DNA of 64,000 nt. It comes from Stictocephala bisonia. Lineage: Eukaryota; Arthropoda; Insecta; Hemiptera; Membracidae. Both the position numbers and the translations under genes were made by a program. Shown here piece by piece: positions 22,198 to 34,467 of this stretch. Under the pieces are notes generated by a model. It made no database searches, was not told the DNA's origin, and saw only the letters and a program-made list of their open reading frames with translations. How positions within the stretch are numbered: the stretch's first letter is position 1; each line of letters opens with the position of its first letter. The stretch covers positions 186,001 through 250,000 of the forward strand of contig JAQJVL010000745.1 of the NCBI GenBank assembly GCA_035578905.1, written 5' to 3'.

Positions 22198-23560
22198 TAG
22201 TTCCTTTTAATTTGTTTCATATAGGCCTACCCTTAAACCTTATCAATCTTTTTATAAATTTAATGATATATACTGGGCTACAGGGCTACTTAAAAATGTA
22301 AAGTTAAAAAAGCATTGAAGCTCAATAATGTTTTAAGCTGAGCCTTTTTTATTTTGCCAAATTATTTAACTTCTTGACCTTGATTTACAGTTGTGTATTA
22401 CTTGTTTTACACAATTCTTAGTAAAAACTTATCAATTGGTCTTAAGTTTTTTTTTTTTCATGGAAATCCATTAATTTTTTAGTTGAAGGTGCAAAATAAG
22501 TTAAATACACTAAATTTTGTTTGCCTTTTGGTGCCAAATCAGTTATATCCTAAATTTTTTTAGGAATACAAAAATCATATTAAAATTGGTTGTGTTAACA
22601 TTACCAGGCACTGCATTCTCGTCAAATAAAGTTATACATTTATTTTATTTATTTTTTCTTTTTACTCTGGAAACGTATTTAATGTTTCTTGAAAATTTAC
22701 CAAAAAGGATAAAATGGGTTTCACATTCTTGCTCTTCATTTTATTTCAATAAAGGTAAACTATAAATAAAACTATTTTTTTGTTAATGAAAGATATTAAC
22801 CCAGGTAATTTACTGTTATAATGAATTTCATCTGTTAATCAATGTTGTAAACTATCTGTCTGCAAAATTTTATCCATAACTCTTCAGCAATATCTTTTGT
22901 CTAATTGTGTAACAGATATCAAACCATACAACATTTCATGTTTGGCCTATATTATTAGTTGGATTGTTGGTTGGGTATGATTGTAAAAGTGTTTGAACTG
23001 ATTGATTTTGGTATTTGTTATGAAGAAGATAAATAAATAAAGGCTGTAGGCCTGTATGTATTAAATGGAGATCTTACTTCTTAAAAAATAGTTTAATAGA
23101 AAATAATAATACAATGCAATAGCAGTATAAATGTTAAATATTTTGTCAGATGTTACTAAAAATATATTAATTTCATTTATGAATTATAAGACTAATTAAT
23201 AACCATTATCATGGGAGATTAAAACTTTTCTTTCTTAAAATATGCATAAATGATCAGCAGCAATCCTTTAATAGTAAATTACTGTACAACGTTCATACAG
23301 TAACTGGACGGGTGCCTAATTATATGCACCAAAGAGTCACACATCGCAGTTTCATTTTGGCAGTACTGTATTTTAAGGTTACAGTCCTAAAGAAGCAATT
23401 ATAGCATATTTTGATATGGAATACTTTGAAATCAATGGTATCACCTGAATAACCAACGGAAAGCTATTTAAAAGAAATCTCCTCTTGTCGATGATGTTGG
23501 TCCTGATAATTGCTCAAGTATTTTTACAGAAAATTTGGGTCTTACATAAGGCTTCAAGTT
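22198..23560. other. no recognisable gene
   Basis: AT-rich sequence with only short chance ORFs, such as a TTG-initiated one at 22517-22765. Confidence 0.4.
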
Positions 23561-23561
23561 T

Positions 23562-23728
23562 ATCTGGTGGCTCAGTGGCTAAGGCTTCGGACTGCGGAGG
23601 GCAAGGTCCAAGGTTCGAATCCCCACTGAGCCAACGGTCGGTACTTCACTCGTTGAATAAAGTTGACGTACAGGCCTGTAGGCCCGTGTGAACTGGCGAG
23701 TGAAGTTAAAAAAAAAAAAAAAAAAAAA
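23562..23728 (+). mobile_element. tRNA-derived SINE, family 2, with poly(A) tail
   Basis: The head GGTGGCTCAGTGGCTAAGG carries an A box and AGGTTCGAATCCCC a B box. A short body ends in an A run of about 20 bases (23709-23728). A near-duplicate AAGTTTATCT / AAGTTATCT brackets the element and may be its target duplication. The tRNA part cannot fold as a whole tRNA continuing into a normal 3' acceptor, so it is a SINE head and not a tRNA gene. Confidence 0.75.
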
Positions 23729-23829
23729 GTTATCTCCTCCGTTTTGAAAGCCATCTGAATCCAACGATACCTAAATGTAGATTTTAGAGCCACCTGATCT
23801 TCATTATTCATGGTTAAAGTTTCTTAATA

Positions 23830-24740
23830 TATTAAATATGGGTCATTAAATGTTAGACCAATTATATAAACCAAGTTCAATCAATGTTCCATCTGCCTCA
23901 GTTATATATAGTGTCTTAATTAGCACATTAAGAGATACAAAACCTCTTCACTAAATACAAATTTAGTTAGTACAATATATGTTCCATTGTTTGTGAAATT
24001 TACTTATTATGAATATTAAAATGCTGATCTTTCTTTAACACATAAATTATCTGTAAATTTACCTCCATAACATTAACACAATGTAAACTCTCTTCTTTAA
24101 AACTGTAAAATAGTAACACTTAGGAGATTAGGTTTTCCATAAAGATTTTATATGGTTGAAACATTTCAGTGAAATAATATTCTTTTATCGGCATATTACA
24201 ATAATGAAACAAAATATTTAGTAATAATTTGTAGATGGTTTTGACCGTTGGAACAATAAATAAATAGTACACTCCTTATAATTTTTCAAGTAGAAGAAGG
24301 GTTTCAGTGACCTTCAAAATAACTTTATAAATTTATAAATACTTGGTTATAATACAATAATATAAATACAGTTTAAATACAACCAGACATAAGCTAAATT
24401 ATTAAACATAAGATTAATTTGTAATGAAACAGATATATTCAAAAACCAAAACAAACAAAAGAAAACATAAATACTGAAACCTGCGAAAAACAACTGCGAC
24501 CCCAACAGACCAAGGGCCCAATTATGGGGGCCGCATGAAAAAAATATTAATAATTAAGACCTCCATGCCTGTACAAAAATAACAATACTTAATTTTTAAA
24601 ATTTAAGGATTAAAAACTCTTTACTCTTCCAAACAATGCTTATTTGAATACATTAATAAAAATAAAAAATAAGTATAAAAAAAAACAATCCAAGAAATGA
24701 ATTTGAATAACTAAATTAATTTAGGTTGAGAAACCTAGTT
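23830..24740. other. no recognisable gene
   Basis: AT-rich tract. It could be the 3' UTR of the weak minus-strand exon that follows, but nothing proves this. Confidence 0.35.
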
Positions 24741-24754
24741 GTTCCAGCAACCCT

Positions 24755-24822
24755 TCAAAGTATCAAGTCTTTACATGTTGCTCTGAATACTGCCCGTGAC
24801 ATGTCCACATCTACACCACCAG
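24755..24822 (-). CDS. possible terminal coding exon, unidentified gene
   Basis: On the minus strand an acceptor-like ATTCCATAG precedes 68 coding bases that read GGVDVDMSRAVFRATCKDLI plus leucine and stop (24755-24757). Base composition is higher in GC than the flanks and the peptide looks protein-like. I do not recognise the family. No upstream exon was identified on this strand, so the call is weak. Confidence 0.25.
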
Positions 24823-25183
24823 CTATGGAATTAAATAATAGAAATCTTATATGTGGCAATATATATGTTTTTATAGGAAAAAATACAAAATAAAATCATA
24901 GTTGGTAATGTAGACTAGTTATCAAGTTTAACTACATAATAAGCAGTACCTGATATATAATGCTTTTCACTAACTGATAAGAAAGTTAGTTGGAACTGAG
25001 TTGTGTTAAACTTAGTTTACATTATTACTATGTAGTAACCTTGATTATTTTATTTGGTGTATAAAATCATGATAGCAATAAACAAAGTATATGTTTTGCT
25101 GACACCAGTGGCCTACAGCTGTAACCTAACTACTTGAGGGAAAAGTGAAGACAGCAGATTCTGTTCATAGTACTGATCAACCA

Positions 25184-25254
25184 ATGGTTGATATCAGCAT
25201 AGAAACAACTAGAAAAGTCTGGGCATCCATGTTGGGTAGACGCAAAAGGTTGAA
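25184..25254 (+). CDS. possible short coding exon with donor site, unidentified
   Basis: From ATG at 25184 the plus strand reads MVDISIETTRKVWASMLGRR and a few more basic residues, then meets a perfect GTAAGT donor at 25255. The open frame extends upstream to about 25140. There is no partner exon within reach and no recognised family. It may be a chance match. Confidence 0.15.
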
Positions 25255-25398
25255 GTAAGTAACAGGCTATTAATTAGCTAAAAATCAGAACAATTCTGTG
25301 TGGTTTTTTTGGATTCCATTTATTTACTAATATTTTTTTAAGAGGGGCTTCCACTCATCCCAATACCCTCCACCGATCATCCAACTAACTCCGTTCAA

Positions 25399-25685
25399 TT
25401 TTTATTTATTTATTTATTTATTTATTCATAAGACGCAGATCGTCAAGATATGGGCGAATATGGATTTCGAATGAGTGTGATGAGTGTAGATGAACATTCG
25501 TAGTCATTGTTACAAACTCAGGCCGACTATTCCTTATAAATTGTCATTAATTAATAGCCCAATGACAAATGAACATCCGGTGGTTATCAGCTGATCCTTC
25601 TCAAAATGTATTATGACTCTGATTGGGATCGAACTGAGAACCTTTAGCACATGAAGCTGGGATTGAACCAACTACGCTACCGACC
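25399..25685 (-). mobile_element. tRNA-derived SINE, family 1 (full length)
   Basis: Minus-strand copy of the SINE at 21924, with a long (ATAAA)n tail at 25399-25430 and the head ending GGTCGGTAGCG at 25685. Both Pol III boxes are preserved. It differs by scattered substitutions and has a clean 3' tail. Confidence 0.9.
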
Positions 25686-25689
25686 CGTA

Positions 25690-26530
25690 CCACTGTAGAT
25701 CTGACACCTGCCAGATGAACTGTCAAGTGTCCAAAACAGTCTTGAGGCTCAAAGATACAACACTCAAGAAATGGGACTAAACTAGCTGAGTGTGAGTTTA
25801 GTCACACAGTCAAGAATTATATGCCACTTTGAGCACGCTTAAAAACCTGCCATAGTTGTTACAGGAAAAATTAAGTTGTGAAGCCCGTTTGCAATGCTAC
25901 TACATCTGACCATTGGATCATATGCACTAAAGTATGGGCAAATAAATGGATCACCTCTTGAGTGAAAAGTATATTCTGGAACTCTTAGACCAATAGTCTT
26001 CACCGAACCGTGTGGCCATGAAGGACTCTTCATGACATACAGTGTTAAACAAGCTTGACATTAAAATACCTTGCAATCCACATACAAGACCTAAGTACCT
26101 CCTAACTTTTGATACAAAAAAGTTTACATGTTCAAAGATCAGATTGGAATCTATAAGAATGGCAAGATCACAGACATTCTTATGATCCCACAGTTACTAA
26201 TGTCATGAAAGAATAAAGACGATAAGTTCTCCAACCACTAATGTCATAAAAGAAGAATGACGAAATGTTTTTCAGCCGCTAATGTCATTAAAGAAGAATT
26301 ACGATAATTTTTCCATTGTTTTGTTGAGGGCCGGTGGCATGTTGTTGTCTTTAACCCATATCTTTCACTCCCTGCCAAATTGATGTGATTGAGGAGCCAG
26401 ATGGTCTTTTGTAATGGCAATCTGCAGAAATATTTAAATATCATTGGCAAAGTTGGACTTCACAGTTAAAAATAAGTGTTGTCGTTAATAGACAATAAGA
26501 AAAGCATAGGTCCTATATTAGAGATTTGTG
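25690..26530 (-). mobile_element. degenerate LINE RT fragment
   Basis: Scattered pieces read on the minus strand: GPMLFLLSIND near 26500 (RT motif), DLAILIDSNLIFEHVNFFVS near 26140, then KVRRYLGLVCGLQGIL and YWSKSSRIYFSLKR near 25960. They occur in the order expected of an RT and its C-terminal region but in several frames with stops. The 64-codon ORF at 25839-26033 is a wrong-frame reading of this relic. Confidence 0.45.
26178..26312. repeat. three-copy ~45-bp tandem repeat
   Basis: Three successive diverged units share ACTAATGTCAT(G/A/T)AAAGAA followed by (A/G)CGA. They appear to be a local amplification inside the LINE relic. Confidence 0.7.
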
Positions 26531-26545
26531 GTTTACCTGAACTGG

Positions 26546-26655
26546 CTTAGTTCTCTGAATACACGCCACCGAATTGTATTTTAAATATCTATTTAAAATA
26601 GATTTTAAATAGATATTTAAAATACAATTCGGTGGCGTGTATTCAGAGAACTAAG
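26546..26655. repeat. 110-bp perfect palindrome
   Basis: Two 54-base arms are exact inverse complements around a 2-base centre (AG at 26600-26601). The outer arm starts CTTAGTTCTCTGAATACACG and the core is AT-rich. There is no TE terminus, duplication or coding role at its ends. Perfect identity over 54 bases implies a very recent origin or active homogenisation. Confidence 0.95.
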
Positions 26656-26873
26656 TAGGTTAACTCCAAAGGTAATATTTTATCCACTTAATTATTTCTG
26701 GGAGAATCCCAAGTAAGGAAGCTTCTTTAAAAATAAATGGAGAATATATTCGATACACTTTAAATTTACAACTTAGGTACATTTTGTTTGGGATTTATCA
26801 TTGACTATAGAAAGAAGAAGACTGTCCGTCATATGGGACCTGTTAAGCCGGTTTGCCTGTTCGGTTTTACAGA

Positions 26874-27157
26874 TACCGACCCACCCACCCAACCATACAA
26901 GTACATTGGTATTGACCCACCCACCCATACAAGTACAGTGCTATCGAACTACTTGCCCACCCATACACATACTGTAGTACTGATCTACCCGCCCACTCAT
27001 ACACATAGTGGTACTGATCCACCCGCCCACTCATACACGTACAGTGGTACTGACCCACCCGCCCACTCATACACTACAGTGGTACTGATCCACCCGCCCA
27101 CTCATACACGTACAGTGGTACTGACCCACCCGTCCACCCATACACGCACAGTGGTAC
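26874..27157. repeat. CCCACCC minisatellite, array A (~32-bp unit)
   Basis: About nine tandem units of the type CATACACGTACAGTGGTACT followed by GACCCACCCGCCCA. The same unit family forms arrays at 42531-42718, 42858-42912 and 50502-50983. C-runs of three or more repeat three times per unit. The long open frames here (HPPTHTRTVVL and the like) are by-products of a repeat length close to a multiple of three in places and lack protein-coding character. Confidence 0.9.
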
Positions 27158-27810
27158 TCTCTCCGGGCCAGCAGTTTTTCTCTCTCTCTCTGTCACCAGC
27201 TCACGCTGAAGTGACTAATAGCTGAGCTAATAGTACACCAACCAAACGGTTGTTTGAGCGCTTATTTGAAACCAATCAACTTCAGGTAGCAGCACAGGTG
27301 GGTGTCAACATCAAATTCATTACATTGGTCAGCCTCTTAGTCTCTATAGTCAGTGGTTTTATGTTAGTCAGTGAGTATATTTATATATTATACTTCAACA
27401 ATACATTAATGCTGATGGAAAATAATGTAGCCATTATTATTGGATTTAACAATGATATCATAATTGGATAGCCACTGAATCACTTAATTTACCAATAGGA
27501 GGTTAACTGGACACTGCCAAGTTAATGGTTGAAACCACCAATGATTATATAGTCAAGTGATTAAACCTTAAGCGCAATTCCTCTTCATTAATTCTGTGGT
27601 AAAAATTCATCATTTGAATATATACAACAAACAAACAATTGAGTTTCGAAACCATTGGTAGATTCAATCATCAACAGATCACTTGGCAGTACCTAGGTAA
27701 TATTAAATCTTTTATTGGTAACTGTGATAGTTATTTAATTTAATTTGAAACATGAATATTGGATACACGCCTTTAACTTGGGAATCTAGTGTTGAAACTT
27801 AATACATTTA
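27158..27810. other. no recognisable gene
   Basis: A CT-rich patch (27176-27200) follows the array, then AT-rich DNA. No coding or TE signal is supported. Confidence 0.4.
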
Positions 27811-27814
27811 TCAT

Positions 27815-28290
27815 AGAATTAATTTGAAATTAAAAAAAATAAATAAATGTTAATGTATCGGTTCATTAGCATCACTGACTCTCTGAAGGGCATGAACTGC
27901 AGTAATATACATAGTAACTCATGGTGTATATAAAAGGTACTCATCTGTGAGTATAGTATTTTCTGTCCCCCAGATTCAGAAATTTTGCTTAATGACATAG
28001 CTTCCACTAATGTGAAATGGGCTTCATCACTGGAGAAATTTGTTTGAAAATTCTTCATTTTCAATTGGCTTTTTAAACCATTTTACATCATCTCTTAGCT
28101 TGACCTCTTGTGTTAGTTGAATTTTGAAGAGGAACATATGAAGGGATTTATTTTTCAAATTTATTGTAAATTGCTTCAAATTAAGTCCAACTTCTGACTG
28201 CACTGAAGAATCGACGTTCTTCAATCGTCCTCGACACCAACAAGTTGATATTTTCACGAGACTGAACTGCACAAGAATGCACTTCTTTTG
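27815..28290 (-). pseudogene. Tc/mariner-type transposase fragment
   Basis: The minus strand contains RGRLKNVDSSVQSEVGLNL, then KNKSLHMFLFKIQLTQEVKL and, after a frame change near 28030, FSSDEAHFTL. The pair of motifs (YKIQLTQEL-like and FSDEAHF-like) marks the catalytic region of a widespread insect Tc/mariner-related DDE transposase, the aspartate in SDEAHF being the first catalytic residue seen. The helix-turn-helix N-terminus and the C-terminal acidic residues are missing or unreadable. The gene is dead. Confidence 0.6.
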
Positions 28291-28299
28291 TTATGTGTA

Positions 28300-28984
28300 A
28301 CACTTAATCAGTTCTTAAAAATTTCTTTGTCAGTCTTACTACAGATCACTCAGTTTGCAAATATTTTAGACTAAACATTTTATACACCTTACATACACAT
28401 TCACTATAAGTTACAGTACTTATAGTGTACTTTAACAATTATCACAAGTTCATCTGTCGTGTAGTGAGTTGATACTGAAAATGAGACTTATTACTAATTC
28501 CATCTCTGGGTATTTTGGTATTCTTGATCAAACGAAGGTAAGTTAGCAATGTATCTGTAGTCTGAATGGGATGCCCTTTATAGCATTATAGTCCTTAGTA
28601 ATACACAAATTTTAAGATGCTCAATATAGGCATATCTATTCTACAATACATAGGGAATGTATCATTTAGAGAAGGGATAAAGTGGTTTTTCTACCAATGA
28701 CCAAGAAATTATATTTATAACACTGGTTTTCTCCAGGATTTGTTTACTTCCCCATTTATCCTTCAACAAACTTGTTTATGTCACATTAGGATATTTTTAT
28801 CTACTATTGGGTTGGGAAACTTTTCTTTCCTGTTCTCTCTGAATGAATTTCAATCCTTGTCAATATAAAATGACTATTATATATAACAACTCACTAAACT
28901 TTTACACATTTTTAACAGTTAAATATGTTTGTATCAACATTTCTTACAATCAATAAATTTAACTATTTTCCTCCAGTTATAGCC

Positions 28985-28985
<1 letters not shown>
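28300..28985. other. no recognisable gene
   Basis: AT-rich; nothing supported. Confidence 0.4.

Positions 28986-28987
<2 letters not shown>

Positions 28988-29038
<51 letters not shown>
28988..29038. repeat. compound (AT)n(GT)n microsatellite
   Basis: An AT run of about 30 bases passes directly into about 20 bases of GT. Confidence 0.95.
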
Positions 29039-29156
29039 ATATCGTATGGTTTGTTACCAGCTCTCATTTCTTAATTTTAAAGCTGCAATGTATATTTAGA
29101 TAAATATCAAAAATTCATGATGGTATATTCAATGATTGAAAATTTAAATTGATCTG

Positions 29157-30060
29157 TCACAAAGCTAAGTCCAATCCATCGAGCCATCTAAGACCTGTCT
29201 CACTGATTCTGTGTATGCTGGCTAATCCCTCCGTAAAAGAACGCAGTGGGCACTCTGTAATTATTTGATCCATTGTTTGGATAGACTCCCCGCAATCACA
29301 CGACTGATCTAGTGTTAATCCCCATTTATACTTCCAGTAATTGCATCTGCCAACACCAGTTCGGAACCAATTCAAGAGTGTCCACTCCCTACGAGGGAGG
29401 TTCATCCCACTAACAGGTATTGATGGATCGTTAATAAGGAACTTATTTCATCCATCAAAACTGTTCCACGCTATGGCCCAGCTAGTAATGGGCGAGAAGT
29501 TTGATCTACTTAAGTGGAAAGCAGTACGTAGAGATGGGTTTCGAGATTTTAAGCGACCGTTCTGATGAGGTAGATCCTTATTGAATTCAAGATCTAATTG
29601 AATACTTTAAGTAGTGCCTCCTGACATCTTATCTTTGGAGAAGCTATATTGCACAGCTCATGTCAACTCCACTAGCCAAGGAAGTGGAGTTGACATGAGA
29701 GTGCCACTAATAACTCTTATGACCCTATTTAGTTGGACTTTGACCACTTTAGTATGAACACAATTTAGTCATACGGGAGCACTATATTCAGCAGCTGAAT
29801 AGACCAGTGACAAAGCAGTTGTCCGCAGGATGTGTGCGTTGCCTCCCCACGTTGTTTTGGCAATATGATGTAAAATATTTGCCCTGGTTTTGATTTTAGC
29901 TGCTGTTTTATGAAGATGGCTTTTAAAGGTTAGCGATCAATCTAATGTTACTCCCAGGTGTACTATGTTTACAATAGAACCTATTAATTTAAAATCAGGT
30001 TGGTTCTCAAAAGGGCTTTTTTTTTGTTTAGTGGTAGCTTCCATAGATGGGAGATCACAA
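29157..30060 (-). mobile_element. LINE C-terminal fragment
   Basis: On the minus strand: HLGVTLD near 29950, KSHLHKTAAKIKTRANILHH, ILRTTALSLVYSAAEYSAPV, LNRVIRVISGTLMSTPLPWL and finally REWTLLNWFRTGVGRCNYW with a zinc-like tail CDCGESIQTMDQIITECPL (29157-29405). This is the region downstream of the RT in a family also seen at 1745-2040 and 3595-3985. Stops and an internal fold-back (29657-29699) break it. Confidence 0.75.
29657..29699. repeat. fold-back: 17-bp perfect arms inside a LINE
   Basis: CTCATGTCAACTCCACT (29657-29673) and its exact inverse (29683-29699) flank a 9-base loop. The LINE coding sequence is disrupted here, so one arm is probably a later inverted copy of the other. Confidence 0.9.
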
Positions 30061-32975
30061 AATCGTGACAGTCCAGCTACCAGATTTGTTGCTCGTTTAG
30101 AACTACCCAGGGTGTATGTACAGTTTTAAAGAATTGCTGTGGACGCGAACAACATCACACTCAATTATCAATGAATCACTAGCTACATAGTGTTGTAATC
30201 CTGCTACTCAGGGTTAAGGTTGTTCATCTTGGCGCACAGTTGAGCGCTCTGAGTAATTTAGTTTTAGATTTCACGCAATTGTCAGTAGGAGTAGCAAAGA
30301 GCCTGTCTCAGTAACACACATACCATATGCTTCCCTCCCTCTTTCCTCCTCACTCCCCCCCTTGAAAATTTTACAACAGTACATAACTTTTTACATTTAC
30401 AGTGAACTCTAACAATGAAGTTTTTGTTTATTATTAATCTCTTGGCTCTTTTAGCCAAAGATAATAATACAAATTTCAACTAAAAATTTGTACAGATATC
30501 ATTTTTGGAAAAATAATTGGTTAAATGTTTAGTAAAAAATATGTTTTTTAAAGTTTTACTTAAAAATCGGTTGGTTAATGCGTTTTGGCCACTATACACT
30601 CAAAATTTTAATAAAATATAGTGCACGGTTTCTTTATGAGTCATGTACTTAGGAAGGTCAAATTAGCCACTTCAGGCATCGTTATCTCCAAAGAGAAACC
30701 ACAAAAAAAACCTCCATACATTTATCACTTATAAGAATACTAAAATTTTTAGAACAAACTAACAAATAGAATTTAAAGAAATTTCAAAAATAATTTTTTA
30801 TTGAACAACCTTGATAGAAGGTGATGTTAGAGGCAAGTATTGTTCTTCAATTTGAAGTTTAAATTCTTTAATTTTATCCTGAAATATTTTGTTTTCGATT
30901 CGTAATTCTTGAATTTTATTACAAGTGTTAATTGTTTTTCCATTTTATAATTGTTAGAGTTATGAATTTTTAAAGTATTGTAAGTTTGAGATCTGGTTTG
31001 GATTCTATTAAGTGACATGATTATTGTAAGTGATTGAGTTGGAATTATATGAAGAAATTTAGATTTATTTTGTTTATGTTCAGATGGTTTATTAAAGTAA
31101 TATAATTTAGGTTAAAATTGAGGTAAATTGTAAGTTTATGAAATTTAAAACTGTTAGAGATAATATGAAAAAACCTTGATACTTATAGAATTCCTTGAGT
31201 GTTGGCTTTATTCTTGAATTGTAGAAATCCTGTTAAATTTGAAGTAAAATTTATAAATTTTACTTAAAACTGGGAGCAAATATTTTTATGATTTGAATTC
31301 AGCAATGGATTATTACCTTACATTTGTATGTTTATCGACAGATTTTTGTAGATGGTATTAGTTTCATCTTTAAATTTATTAAAATAATGTACTTGGACTT
31401 ATGTTTGATGAGTTTCAAGAAACCAATGCCAATTGAAAAATAAAATTTAATTATATTTATTAGGTAAAAAAACTATTGGGTTATTTTCCAATACCCAATT
31501 CAAATCTTTCAGTTTTCAACTTTTGTGCTCACTCCATTTTTGAGTTAAACTTATTGCTGTAAAAAACAGTCTGAAAACAGGACATATCAATCTTTTTATA
31601 TTTTCTTCTTCTGCTATAAAATCAGCCAGTTCTACCACCCTCACATTTATAAAATATATCTAGTAACTCTGATTCACAGTAAATCCAGTGAATTGAGGAA
31701 GTGTTTCAGTGGGTAGCTGAGGTGAGTGAAAGTTGCTTTCCACTCTCCAGACAAATTACTCAACATGGTCCACTACATTCACGCTATGGTGGCTACACTG
31801 AGGCGGATTAAATTAGTTGAGCTAAATTTATCGCTACAGTAAATGTTGTAATCAATGCTAAATTTACAGTTGGATGAATGTGCTGGCTTACACAAATTCA
31901 TAACTAAACAATGAAAAAAAAGTTTCACATTTATTTATAACTCAAAAAGTTAAAATTCTAACAATAAAGTTTAAAAAACTAAACTATGAGAATGATTCAT
32001 CAAATAAATTATTATTATATGATGCAATCTAACAAATGATCTGAATTTTCTGGTTATAGTTAATAAATAATTACTGTACAATGATTACCTCTCTATTGTT
32101 AAATTTAACATTAAGTTCTCTTTAACATTAATTTTAAATTAAATTAAAAAAAATTCTAACATTAATTTTTATTTGTGTTCTATTTTATTTATTTTGAGCT
32201 AAGCTATGTTTTATGTGAGTGGCATTTGGTTTCATTTTAATCATAGTCAAATAGACACTGAAAGAAACTAGCATTGATAGTAAAAACTAATCAAGTTTTA
32301 GTTAATAAATATTTGTCCTGGACACGCAAAAATTCATTTTGTCTGAGAATGGCGAACTTTCAAACTCAAATAAGATTTATGTCCAGAAAAAAACAAAACA
32401 ATAAGGCTACAAAAATGCCAAAAACATCGATAATGATACTATCATTACAATGCATAACTATCATGTTACAAATGTCTAAGTATACAATATTTACATGACC
32501 TTAAAGGTATATACATAAAAAGTTACCCGAGTGAAAAAAATAAATCTTTCAAGTACTGGATGTACTTTAACTTAAAGTAAGTTGAGTAGACACAAAATTA
32601 CTAAAAATAAAAATGTATGGCACTTATTAATTATGAGATTAAATTATTACAATTTATTATAAAAAAAAAAAAAAAATACTGATGAACAAGAAAATAAGGA
32701 CCCTGCCTGTGCACAGGAGTTATACTGAGCCGATTGTTACTGAATTTTTATTGCTTAGGTTATAATTTTTATGATGTTATCAATGACTTTAATTGACAGA
32801 AAATTAAAAAAAACTGAAAAATGCAGAAAAGTGACAAAGCAAATGAATAAACAAAATTTAAATAAATAAATATCTGTTTGAATAATTTAAGAGATTTAAT
32901 TATTAATAATTAATAAATACTTTAAGATGTCATGAGTTACAGCTCAAATATTAAAATAAACTTCTCATTGAACAA
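30061..32975. other. gene-free AT-rich tract
   Basis: A pyrimidine-rich patch (30332-30362) and AT-rich DNA. No coding exon or TE family is supported; the ORFs at 30282, 30827 and 32274 are compositional. Confidence 0.4.
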
Positions 32976-32979
32976 TATT

Positions 32980-33900
32980 TAAAAAAATTTCAAATTGGTC
33001 TTTATTCATTTTTAAAAGATGTTGCTTCAGAGATTTTTTAAGCAAATTAATAACACCTCTATTAATACTGTTATTGAATTTTGGCCCCGAAAAATCAAAA
33101 GTTTTTGAAAAAAAGAAAAATTGGCTCGAGGCAACCTCAATATAACAGCGTAACGAGTGCTTCTGGTTCTATGCATACTGTGATCTACCACTACACCAAG
33201 ATTACCATTTAATTTAAAAAATAAAACTAAAACTTTAAAAACAAACAAATATCTTAAAGGTAATATATTTAAATTTAAGAAAAGAGGTAAGGATTCAGCT
33301 TGTTTATTTTTTTTCACAATATTCGAATAAAGGATTTTTGAATTTTAATAACTGATTGAAGATAACTAATGTACGTACCATCCGAGACAGAAAGATCATT
33401 ATTTAGCTTAGAGTGAACGAAAGCGTAACAAATTTGCAAAAGTATGTAATCAGGACACAAAGGTCTTAAAAAGTAAAATATTTTTATAAACATTAACAAA
33501 TAATTTTTAACTGCACTGTTTTGGTCTTTCCAATTAAGTCTCTCATAAACCAGGATTCCAAGGTACTTTACACAGTTTGTGGGAAACCCGGACAATTACA
33601 ATATGCATTAAAGCAATTTAACTTGTGGAATTTAATTTTTTCATAAAAAAAGATTTGGACGAGAAGAAATTAACCATATATGACTTTTCAACATTTAACG
33701 GCAGTTTATTACATGCAAACCACAAGGAAATCTTTCATATCAAGCTAAATATTAAATTTTAGAATAGATTTAGAAGATTCAGCATAGGTCCATAATAAAA
33801 ATTAAAATAAAATCGGAGCAAAGACAGAATCTTGTGGGACACCACATTGAATTTTAAGGACAAAACTCATAAACATTGATCCCATGCATAAAAATTGCTT
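32980..33900 (-). mobile_element. LINE 3' half
   Basis: The minus strand reads a VQCGVPQDSVFAPILF-like RT block near 33840, VKYLGILVYERLNWKDQNSA and ILLQICYAFVHSKLNNDLSV (33314-33595). It continues into LNILPLRYLFVFKVLVLFFK and TRSTRYAVILRLPRANFSFF (33027-33317). These are RT thumb and C-terminal segments in the right order, with frame changes near 33314 and 33650. It is a 5'-truncated, inactive copy. Confidence 0.7.
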
Positions 33901-34425
33901 TCTATCATGCAAATATGATTAAATTTCTCAATTTTTCATCACTATTATCACAGACTATATGTAATAAAGAAAATTGACCTTTTGGAATATAGGTGCTTTC
34001 AGGCCTGGATTCTATCGATTGGTTGAAGAAACTAAACTTATACATACTACGTGAGTGGCTGGAACTAGAACTATCTTCTGCTTCCATCTATCAATCAATA
34101 TTAGGTAAATTAATATAAAATTCTTAACATAATATTTTGTTTTTACTATTTTAAAGGTGTTTATTTGTTGATGAACAGTTAAGTATGGATATGGAAATAT
34201 TGAATATTTTTCTATAATCGTAATAATAGTAGTATGCATCTAGAAAGGACACATACTAATGCTGAGGCTTGTTGGGGGTTGTGACAGGCAAGGCTTGTAC
34301 TGAACGTTTGGTCAACGGCTAGAACAACAAACTAAATGAAGTTTAAATTAGTTTAATGAAGCATACACTTAAATTAGTGATGAAGCATGGCAAATACTTG
34401 ATGTCTGGTATCACAGAACATATTT
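33901..34425. other. no recognisable gene
   Basis: AT-rich DNA between a LINE and a Helitron; no supported feature. Confidence 0.4.
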
Positions 34426-34465
34426 TACTCTGATGCTGTGACTATGATGTTACAGCATCAGAGTA
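34426..34465. repeat. fold-back: 14-bp perfect arms
   Basis: TACTCTGATGCTGT and its exact inverse flank a 12-base loop, immediately before the Helitron body. Confidence 0.9.
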
Positions 34466-34467
34466 TA

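Noticed and set aside
23563..23635. tRNA gene
   Set aside because: It is followed by a SINE-type body and poly(A) tail, with no plausible acceptor continuation.
26874..27157. CRISPR array
   Set aside because: Units are contiguous tandem repeats without unique spacers, and the genome is eukaryotic.
26788..27225. Proline/threonine-rich ORFs over the minisatellite arrays (also 42467-42751, 50484-51009)
   Set aside because: They arise from repeat units whose length is near a multiple of three and occur in several frames on both strands; no start context, domain or conservation supports a protein.
27250..27471. 73-codon ORF
   Set aside because: It begins with TTG in AT-rich DNA and shows hydrophobic low-complexity sequence without family features.
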